Part shown: piece by piece, positions 56,501-64,000 of the stretch
Numbering within the stretch: the first letter of the stretch is position 1
Layout: every line of letters starts with the position of its first letter
Assembly (NCBI GenBank): GCA_001972305.1
Contig: BDDD01002234.1
Span: 117,334 to 181,333 of the forward strand
Direction of reading: 5' to 3'
DNA length: 64,000 bases
Source of the DNA: Cephalotus follicularis
Lineage: Eukaryota; Streptophyta; Magnoliopsida; Oxalidales; Cephalotaceae
Translations under genes and position numbers: made by a program
Notes under the pieces: generated by a model
The model's database searches: none
The model's input: only the letters and a program-made list of their open reading frames with translations
What the model was told of the DNA's origin: nothing

Positions 56501-56654
56501 GCCTATATGGTGTATGTAATAACCCGTTTTCTATGTTGACATGTTTATATGTTTATTGTTTGGCATCATATCATGTTTGACTTATGCTATGGTTTGTGGA
56601 CTTATTTGATTTTTTTTGCTTGAATTCCTTTTTATTGATTTCTGGGCACAAAGT

Positions 56655-56790
56655 GCCGACGCTCTCTTTAGAAACGCCGACGCTTTGGCTGTGGTGTGGC
56701 AAGTCGACGCCTAAACGTGTGTTTTTTACGCGTTTTGTAATTAAGTGCTTGACCGTCGACGCTTTAAGTAAACAGTCGACGCTTTGATCG
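56655..56790. repeat. GTCGAC motif cluster (I, cluster 2)
   Basis: Five copies: GTGCCGACGCTC, ACGCCGACGCTTTG, AAGTCGACGCC, CCGTCGACGCTTTAAG, CAGTCGACGCTTTG. Confidence 0.8.
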
Positions 56791-57547
56791 GGTTTCCATA
56801 TCAGTTTGGTCGGTGACAGTGTTTTTGGAAGGCTGATTTCTTTCCTTTTTGTGGCTATCCGATTTTCCTTAAGTGTTAGACACGTTTGATCTGTATGGTA
56901 ATGTCCTATTACACTTATTTTGGCAATTAAACACTCGGATTTTCGCATTTAACCAGACAAATTCTTTTTAAAAGCATAAACTTTTCTGCACTTTTTACAA
57001 ACGAACAGCAGCTTTAAACCCGATTTTCTACACTGATTTCAACGTTTTCTGGAGGTGATTCCTAAACGAAAATTATAGTTTATACTACGTAGTTTCTATA
57101 TCATCCATTATTTTGTGTTAAAACCAACTATAACATGATTTTGAGCATGGTTTAGGAGGTCTCTTGAAACTAATTTCTGCTGATGTTTCTATATGTTTGT
57201 TCATGGGTTTTTATGCATGGGTTGTAATTGTGATGATTAAAAACTGGGAATCATGTCATTGATATATGTTTACATATGTATACTACTGTTTTTACAGACT
57301 ATAAACAAGAAAATCGGATTATAATTCATGATTTGGTAAATTATTTTTGAAAACCATATTTTTATATGAACATACTATGTTAAGCTTATTATTTTCATGA
57401 TGTTGTGTTTGAAATCACTATATTGATAGATACAGACTCATATGACATGTTTTTAAGTTTGGTTATAGCTATTATAACTTCTGGATATGAAAAATCAGAT
57501 TATTCATGAGTTTGAAACTAGTTTTCTGTAATTGTTGTTTTGTGACT

Positions 57548-57690
57548 GACGCAAACCGCCGACGCTTAGTATCTGAGCGCCGACGCTTTGTGTTGTTTTA
57601 TGCCTTAGTCGGTCGACCCCCTTGTTCGACGCTTAGTCCCTTTTGCTATTAGATAGTCGACGCTTAGAAACAAACGGTCGACGCTTTAAG
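57548..57690. repeat. GTCGAC motif cluster (I, cluster 3)
   Basis: Five copies: CCGCCGACGCTTAG, GCGCCGACGCTTTG, GGTCGACCC, TAGTCGACGCTTAG, CGGTCGACGCTTTAAG. Confidence 0.8.
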
Positions 57691-58364
57691 ACAATTTTTG
57701 ATGTTTTGATTTCTTTTATGATATGTGATGTTTGGACTCGTATGTTTAGGTCTTTATATCGTTCCTGGTGAAGTTAGGACACTTTAGGATACTTTTGTCC
57801 GGTATTCGTATTTGTTTAGATTGTTCAGTCAGCTAAGGTACGGATCATTCTTTCTTTAGCGCTCCTATTTATTTTAATTGAGTAAAAATGTTAGTTTTAC
57901 TTTATGGATAACGTACGGATTTTCTGCTCTTTGGCTTATTCCTTCAAAAAGAATTAAAATATGTTTTTGTACGGATTCTTTACGTTTTATCGAATGGATT
58001 TGTATTCCTGGTTTTATTAGCAATAAATCTTATGTTATGATACGGATGTTCTCATTTTGATGATAATCTTTTGGAAATGGATTTCGACATTGTTACTTCA
58101 GATATTAATCATTAATAAGCATATTTTCTGTTATAAAAAAGAATGATAATTGCTTTAACATGGCTTCCACTTACGGAGTATGTTAACTTCAGATACAGTT
58201 AAGATTTTGTTTTCAGATAAGATCAGAAATTGTTTCGAAATTGTTTTAGATTAAAACAATGTTTTAGCATAATAACATACAGAGAAAATCCCTACCTATG
58301 AGGTATCATAGGCGTGTTCTTTGGCACGGAGGACATGACACCAGGGACTCCCACCTTCGGCAGG

Positions 58365-58640
58365 TACTAAACGCAGAGCGGAAGTAACTGGGTTACTAAA
58401 CACAGAGTGGAAGTAACCGGGTGCTAAACACAGAGTGGAAGCATCTCTGGAGTGACTGATTGATTGTTGTGGCGGTTGCTAAACACAAAGTGGAAGTGAC
58501 CGGGTGCTAAACACAGAGTGGAAGCATCTCTGGAGTGACTGATTGATTGTTGTGGCGGTTACTAAACGCAGAGCGGAAGTAACCGGGTTGCTAAACACAG
58601 AGTGGAAGTGACCGGGTGCTAAACACAGAGTGGAAGCATC
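58365..58640 (+). repeat. Minisatellite of 27-28 bp units in LTR I with higher-order pattern
   Basis: Eight units of the type CTAAACACAGAGTGGAAGTG(ACCGGGTG), some followed by a CATCTCTGGAGTGACTGATTGATTGTTGTGGCGG spacer (in two parts). Unit-spacer blocks of about 100 bp recur twice, giving a two-level repeat. It probably expanded within this LTR. Confidence 0.88.
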
Positions 58641-58964
58641 CCCGTATAGAGTGTTGTCCGTGGTGACATGATTGATTGACCGTATTGATTTGTTTGTCCG
58701 TTGTGACATGTCTTATATGATTGTTGGCCCGTTGAGGCATAACTGATGGTTTGTTCGGTCCTTCGAGGACATGATTGTGACTGGTCCGCTGAGGACATGA
58801 CCGTGATTGTGTTTGGGTAGCCCTAACGGGTTGCACATATACTGTGAATATGCATATATAGATACATATATGTATATACTGTTATATATATACCGTACTG
58901 CATCACTGTGCATTCATACATTACATGCATTATCATTGAAACCGAACTGTGTTTATACTTAGCC

Positions 58965-58984
58965 GAGTGAGGACAAAGGCTAAC
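58965..58984 (+). promoter_or_regulatory. Conserved LTR module (I)
   Basis: GAGTGAGGACAAAGGCTAAC, 353 nt before the LTR end. Confidence 0.6.
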
Positions 58985-59337
58985 CCCCTACAATTTCAGG
59001 TTGATGCAGCGGTTCTTTACCGTTCAGCTCCGTGGAGCCAATGGAGTTTTATGCTGTTTTTACCTTTGAGAAATGTTAATGGATCATTGTAATAAATGAA
59101 TCGATGTATTGATGTATATTGTTCACGCTCCGTTTGAGGGCAGTTAACTTTGATGATGTTTATTGTTGTAGCATGTAGTATGGGATGCATGTTACGTTAT
59201 AATTCGGCTTATATTTAAATGCTTCCGCAAGTTGTTAATGGATATGAAAAGTTTTAAATTTATGGTAAATTGCATAAGCCGGATTTATATGTTGATTGCC
59301 ACCACTTTTATTGTTGTTATGGGAACGGGGTGTGACA

Positions 59338-60582
59338 ACTCCACCATATGATTGACTTCTCACATGACGTTTTTATCGTTGGTTATTCAAAAATCTTTTG
59401 AGTATTCTCGTTTGAACTTTCATATTGATATGGGACCCTTGTGATCATAAATTCATTTTGCCTTTTGATGTCGTATCCGCATTGGATTCTGCGGACATAT
59501 ATTGTTTCTATTGCTACTGTTATAATCATTCTAGCTCCGTATCATCATGTTTGAGTTTTGTTGTTGGGTATGTACCCTTTTGTGGCTCTATTATGAAATG
59601 GCTATTGAGGGCCGGATTTGTTGATTTGGATTGGTTTTCGTATTGTTATACATGAGCCTTGTTATTGATACCGTCGAGAAATTCATTATTTGAGAGTCCT
59701 GTTGTTTTCATATGTGGCATGTTTTCTTGTGCTATATGATCTTGGTTGGGATTTGTATTTTGTTTGACTTTTGTTGATATATTCATTGGTTTGTGATATG
59801 ATTCCGAGTGGGTTTATGCTTGATGTTCTGGGTGACTTGGTCACCTTCTCACACTTGTGACATTGTGACGTGTTATATTGTTATACTGTGTTATATTATG
59901 ATGCTGGGTACCGGGATTTCTGATATGTATTACCGGTCAATGGTGAGGGTACGTTCGACGATCAACTCTCCTCAGTGCTATTGTCTACGATGGTATGCTG
60001 AGTGTGAGTGCAGTAGACGCTCTGTCCCTCGTCCATTTGACCGTATTGGCTATGTGATTCCGATGAGGGCAGATCCGTGAAATAACGACGTCCCCTCGGT
60101 CGATGTTGTGATATATGTGGTTCCAACGAGGGCAGATCTGTGAAATAATGATGTCCCCTCAGTCGATGTTGTGATATATGTGATTCCGACGAGGGCAAAT
60201 CCTTGTGGTACACGACGTCCCCTCGGTCGAGGTTCAGATATGTGGTTCCGACGAGGGCAGATCCGTGAAATATCGACGTCCCCTCGGTCGATGTTAAGAT
60301 ATATGTGGTTCCGACGAGGGCAGATCCGTTAAATAACGACGTCTCATCGGTCCATGTTGTGAGATATGTGATTTCGACGGGGGCAGTTCCGTGAAATAAC
60401 GATGTCCCCTCGGTCGATATTGTGATATATGTGATTCCGACGAGGGCAGATCTGTGAAATAACGACGTCCCCTCGGTCAAGGTTCATATATGTATATTAT
60501 TGTTGCAGTGGTTGTATTATGACCCCATGGGATTTGGCGGTATATGATATAACGCCATGTGATTTGGCGGCAGGTATGAGAC
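59338..60582 (+). mobile_element. 3' LTR of element H, part 2
   Basis: Continues from the TSD copy ACTCC, collinear with about 49425-50355 of the 5' LTR but with about 60 bp lost near 59975 and the 62-bp unit expanded (60055-60485). Ends at GTATGAGAC, where LTR J inserts. Confidence 0.85.
60055..60485 (+). repeat. Tandem repeat, seven copies of a 62-63 bp unit in H's 3' LTR
   Basis: Each unit reads GTGATTCCGACGAGGGCAGA, TCCGTGAAATAACGACGTCC, CCTCGGTCGATGTTGTGATA, TAT with few changes. Unit starts are near 60055, 60118, 60181, 60243, 60305, 60368 and 60430. The 5' LTR has one unit at about 50205-50267, so the expansion happened after insertion of H. Confidence 0.93.
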
Positions 60583-60989
60583 TGTCACGCCCCTGTTTCG
60601 GTAAGACAACGTTAAAGCGGTAAAGGCAATTAACACATAAATACAGCTTATGCAAATACCATGAATTTTAAACTTTCCCAAGGAACATCAGTTGCGGAAG
60701 CATAAAAAAATTCATAAGCTGTAAACTCGTAACGTGCATCCCATACTACACGCTACTTAACACAAATCCGACATTGTTAAAAGCCCACAAAACGGAGCGT
60801 GATCACAGTACAATATTAAATCCCATCATTAAACAAAACCATAAATACAGCACGTAGTAGTCCTCAAACAAAACCCGGTTTATTACAAAACAGGAGAATA
60901 CGTAAAATCAAGAACAATAACAACATAACGACTTGTTCTTCGTCCACGCCAGTCCAACCGGTCCACTGCATCAATCTGTAAAGTAGGGG

Positions 60990-61009
60990 GTTATCCTTTG
61001 TCCTCACTC
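60990..61009 (-). promoter_or_regulatory. Conserved LTR module (J)
   Basis: GAGTGAGGACAAAGGATAAC on the minus strand, one mismatch to the common core, 407 nt from the TGTGACA-type end. Confidence 0.55.
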
Positions 61010-61894
61010 GGATAAGTCATAAAAGTACCTCAGGATCAACATTAAATGCATGCGATGTAATGTATGCATAAATGATACAGTGCCGGAAATACCAGTTTAT
61101 ATATATATGAGAAATATATATATTTTAGCAGCATAGTAAAATAACAGTGGGTACATATATAAGAAAATATATATATGCAAGAACAGTACAGTTGTAACCC
61201 GATCAGGGTTACATCAACAGGCACAGTAATGTTCGAAAAGGACCAACAGGCAGTACAGTAAGTCCGTAAGAGGACCAGAATAGGCAGGCAGTATGTGTAA
61301 CGCCGCCAACTCCTGGCCCTACGCTACACTCCCACTCTGGTCCCTACTCCAGGCAACCGAGCGAGGCAACAATACAGTACAGTGAGTCACCCAGCCAACT
61401 CCTGGCCCCTAGGTCAACCCTACCAGTAGCCGGCGCTGGCAGCCTCCGCCATGCAACCAGTGGTTCAAGCACAACCACATAGAAATTCACAGAGCAAACA
61501 ATGAATCAAACAGTAAACAATGCAGTAAACAGTACAGTGGTGATCGTTTAGATCTACAACAGGCAGTTCATTTTCAAATATTTCTGAAGTAATAAATATT
61601 TGAAACATGTAATTTCAGTAGTAGAAATACCTTGAACAAATCAGTGGTGTAAATCATTTACAGTTCGTTGAAGATACGTTATTAACCAATACATATTTTC
61701 ATATTCAAAATAGCACATTCCGAGTTCACATGTGCAATTCTAAACATCACAACTTTAGAAATCATAAACGATTTACAAACAATAACCAAATAGGCAGTAA
61801 ACAGTGGACATGCATTGCATACAAATGCTCTAATGCATCCTAGGTGAAATCGGGATCGTCCGGTATCAAAACCATAAAAACTACCAAACAGGAG

Positions 61895-62090
61895 TCTAAA
61901 GCATCGGCGTTTATTCCTTAGGCATCGATGCTTATATCCCTTAAGCGTCGACGTTCAGTCCCATAGCGTCAGCGCTTTCAGTGTCTAGGCGTCGATATCT
62001 CCTCCCTTTAGACGTTGACGTTTTAACACATTTCAACATATAAAACGCAGTTCACAGAAATAAGCGTCGACGCTTACCAAAGGCATCGAC
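61895..62090. repeat. GTCGAC motif cluster (J)
   Basis: Eight copies of the GGCATCGATGCTT, AAGCGTCGACGTTC, GGCGTCGATATC, AAGCGTCGACGCTTACC types. Compared with the solo LTR of the same family the copies tend to end in GCTT rather than GTCTTT, so the motif arms differ between subfamilies. Confidence 0.8.
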
Positions 62091-62854
62091 GGTTTCATGC
62101 AGCAGTCTTCTTCTTCCTCTCAACATGACCAAACAGTAATAATTCCTTCATTGTAACATGCAATCCTACATGTATACATCCCAGAAGATCGACATGCAAC
62201 ATCATATGACACATCCAGTACAAGGTAGCATCATTTCAGTGACTAAAAAAGGATCATCAAGCTATGAAATTCATGCATAAACATCACTGAACATACACCA
62301 AGTATTGAACACAAAATACAATTATGGCTTCCCCTACCTCTGGCCTCAAGTTAGAAGCCAAAAGTCCACATCTTTTAGTGTCCAACCAATCACTTGGATC
62401 TCCCAGCTATGGCTTGAAGTTCCCTGGTTCATCCCGGCAGTTGGTGTGCAAGCTCCAAGCTTCCTTTGCTCAACAATGGTGGTCTCTCTCTCTCTCTCTT
62501 TCACTCTCTTTGTCACTCACAGTGTCACTAATCCCTCTGGCTTTTAGTAACATATGAGAGGGGGTGAGAGGAGTCAACTTTTATGCAGATTTCTTTTTGT
62601 TTTCTCTGCATGTCCTCCTGCTTTCTTCTCCTCTCCCACTTAGGCAATGTTTAGCATAAAATTGTGTTGTTTTTAATGCATTATTTGTGATATTTTTATG
62701 CTTGGAATAGACTACTTTGGTTGTGTTTTAATGATTTTCAGGTACAAGTGTTTAATCACCAAAGTGCAAGAATACTACCCAAAAGTGTGCAAAATTGGAG
62801 TTTAAATGAGTAAAGATTGAAGAAATGCTAAATTCTGCAGAAAACAGGGCAAAG

Positions 62855-63250
62855 AAGTCGACGTCTTTCAAGAAGAAGTCGACGTCTTTTCTGGGTTTCA
62901 TCAAAAGCATCGATGTTTTTCATACAAGTCAATGTCTTTTCTGGGTTGGATAAATCACGTCGACGTTTTTAGGAAAGAAGTCGACGTCTTTTCTGGGCAA
63001 CACAACAATCTTCAAAGGAGCTATGAAAAAGAAGTAGATGTCTTTTCACAAAGGAGTCGACGCTTTTCATGAAGACCGACGTCTTTCACACAAAACATCG
63101 ATGTCTTTATGCCAAATTTTCCTGTAACTTTTTATTAAAAGACGTCGATGCCTTCCAAGAAGAAGTCGACGCCTTTCACTCGCATTTCAGTAAATTCGCG
63201 ATTTTTACACAAAGAAGTCAACGCCTTTCAAAAGAAGTCGACGCCTTCCT
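62855..63250. repeat. GTCGAC motif cluster (K)
   Basis: About 15 copies, mostly AAGAAGTCGACGTCTTT or AAGAAGTCGACGCCTTTC, often as pairs 15-25 bp apart. Some variants (AAGCATCGATG, AAGTCAATGTC, AAGACCGACGTC). Absent from the related LTR at 946-1725. Confidence 0.9.
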
Positions 63251-63562
63251 CTGCAGCAGAAATAGAAAGTTCAGATTTTTGCCATATTCTGTAACTAGAA
63301 TTACTTTTATTCCATTTTTGATCAACTTAGTAGTATATAAACAATGCTATGGCTGGCCAAATCAGTGTGTAATATGTAATTAGAGTAGATTAGAGTAGTA
63401 GAGAGGGTGGTAGAAACCCTAATTTTCCTTCTCTCCTTAGTTTTGTTTTATTATGCTTAGTAGCTAGTTTTTCAAGGTTTTGGGTTAGAACAAAGCCTAG
63501 ATTGTTATTGTTTCAATTCCATCAATAAAAAACCCTTGAATATTTTATTTGTTCTTCAAAAT

Positions 63563-63976
63563 TTCTGCCTTCGCACACACTTTGTTTGTCTGATTAAAAT
63601 CCACTCATATTGTCGGTGAAGCTGAAGGTTGGTGAATAAATGGAGCTCAATTCAACGGAGTCTACTCATACGATTTGTCGCAACGAACACACTTCGTATA
63701 GAACTAGCATGACTACTCATACGTCTTGTCTGATTAAAATCCACACTTCGTATAGACCTAGCATGACTNTTCTGCCTTCGCACACACTTTGTTTGTCTGA
63801 TTAAAATCCACACTCATCTTGTCGGTGAAGCTGAAAGTTGGTGAATAAATGGAGCTTAATTCAACGGAGTCTACTCATACGATTTGTCGCAACGAACACA
63901 CTTCGTATAGAACTAGCATGACTACTCATACGTCTTGTCTGATTAAAATCCACACTTCGTATAGACCTAGCATGAC
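63563..63976 (+). repeat. Two tandem copies of a 207-bp unit, with an undetermined base at the joint
   Basis: The first copy is 63563-63769 and the second starts at 63770 with the same TTCTGCCTTCGCACACAC. They differ only by about four bases and a 2-bp indel. The base at 63769 is n. Within each unit there is a smaller repeat of about 51-54 bp ending CTAGCATGACT. It is either a real duplication or an assembly joint. Confidence 0.9.
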
Positions 63977-64000
63977 TACTCATACGTCTTGTCATCACCG

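Larger units (their letters stand above)
54851..59337 (+). mobile_element. Solo LTR I (about 4.5 kb), perfect TSD, mosaic structure
   Basis: It begins TGTGACGTCCCG and ends CGGGGTGTGACA, flanked by ACTCC on both sides (54846-54850 and 59338-59342). No PBS, PPT or retroviral frame. The last about 400 bp match the end of family F LTRs, including GCATAAGCCGGATTTAT and the conserved module at 58965-58984. The middle (from about 56515, TGTAATAACCCGTTTTC) resembles the start and the TACGGAT repeats of LTR C. The first 350 bp match nothing else here. A candidate splice donor AACAGGTAGGGGAAG lies near 56014. Confidence 0.85.
48146..60582 (+). mobile_element. Element H: degraded Ty3/gypsy element, right end outside window
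   Basis: 5' LTR 48146-51056 (TGTGACACCCC to GGGTCTGACA), PBS 51061-51072, decayed pol 51073-53626, PPT 53627-53642, 3' LTR from 53643. The 3' LTR is interrupted by solo LTR I and then by LTR J at 60583; its last about 700 bp are beyond the window. It inserted into LTR G. The target duplication cannot be checked. Confidence 0.85.
60583..62647 (-). mobile_element. LTR J, family A, interrupted by LTR K
   Basis: On the plus strand it begins TGTCACGCCCCTG and is collinear with the solo LTR at 21453: conserved module 60990-61009 (one mismatch), CCAACTCCTGG blocks (61300-61440), GTCGAC cluster 61895-62090, candidate leader with minus-strand AGGTAGGGGAAG near 62327-62338. It stops at 62647, about 1.1-1.2 kb earlier than the solo LTR, where LTR K begins. 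Whether it is a solo LTR or part of a full element cannot be seen. Confidence 0.85.
62648..64000 (+). mobile_element. LTR K, start of an LTR retrotransposon running out of the window
   Basis: It begins TGTTTAGCATAAAATTG inside LTR J. TATA-like GTATATAAAC at about 63333-63342, ATAAAAAACCC poly(A)-signal-like sequence near 63526, then the 207-bp duplication. No protein frame. A relative in minus orientation ends at 1725. Which superfamily it belongs to cannot be told without its internal region. Confidence 0.65.

Noticed and set aside
59962-60480. A 172-codon minus-strand frame with regular protein repeats (GTSLFHGSALVG type)
   Set aside because: It is the translation of the 62-bp tandem repeat. 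A three-unit period of 186-188 bp keeps the frame open; it has no promoter or known family.
62855-63250. CRISPR-like array (short repeats with unrelated spacers)
   Set aside because: Repeats are only about 10-18 bp, degenerate and irregularly spaced, in a plant nuclear LTR with no cas genes. A repeat-spacer look is not a CRISPR array here.

Overview
The window is plant nuclear DNA made almost entirely of LTR retrotransposons nested inside one another; I found no host gene, tRNA, rRNA or CRISPR array. The evidence for a plant (most likely a eudicot with a large, repeat-rich genome) is: Ty3/gypsy elements of the Del/Tekay chromovirus type, with single-frame gag-pol, a C-terminal chromodomain and LTRs above 2 kb; Ty1/copia elements, including a Sirevirus-like LTR; and primer-binding sites matching plant initiator-Met tRNA (TGGTATCAGAGC). 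The species cannot be named from what is visible.

Layout, left half. Positions 1-1725 hold three broken LTR pieces. Element A (minus-strand Tekay, internal remnant 1726-3807) has its right LTR at 3808-5034 and 17790-19256. That LTR is split by element B (5035-17789), a nearly intact minus-strand chromovirus whose gag-pol frame (11913 down to 7294) has only two point stops. B's right LTR is in turn split by solo LTR C (13066-16564). Next come an inverted LTR fragment (19257-19859), an anonymous AT-rich stretch (19860-21062), and the 5' LTR of plus-strand gypsy element D (21063-28090). D's LTR is interrupted by a solo LTR of family A (21453-24204, perfect TSD GTTAT).

Layout, right half. D's internal region is split by copia element E (28235-44708, TSD CCAGC). 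E's 3' LTR carries gypsy F (37018-44373, TSD GATTG), which has lost RT, RNase H and integrase in frame and keeps Gag, protease and the chromodomain. D resumes at 44709-46120 as degraded gag and protease. It is then hit by G (46121-48145, LTR fragment), by H (48146 to at least 60582, degraded gypsy), by solo LTR I (54851-59337, TSD ACTCC) and LTR J (60583-62647), both inside H's 3' LTR, and by LTR K (62648 to the window end). The D-G-H-J-K chain stays open past position 64000.

The most unusual signal is a shared sequence motif. At least eight LTR families from both superfamilies carry clusters of short degenerate palindromes centred on GTCGAC, each family with its own flanks: AAAGACGTCGACGTCTTT, GCGTCGACGC, CAGTCGACTG or TTAGTCGACTAA. 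In the gypsy families they lie on either side of the putative leader region. In copia E they are in the LTRs and also in the untranslated leader. A second shared module, a 20-nt core GAGTGAGGACAAAGGCTAAC, sits about 350-410 nt from the PBS-side LTR end in families otherwise diverged. The coding regions are retroelement proteins, mostly decayed by transition-type stops (CGA to TGA, CAG to TAG, TGG to TAG) and by deletions.
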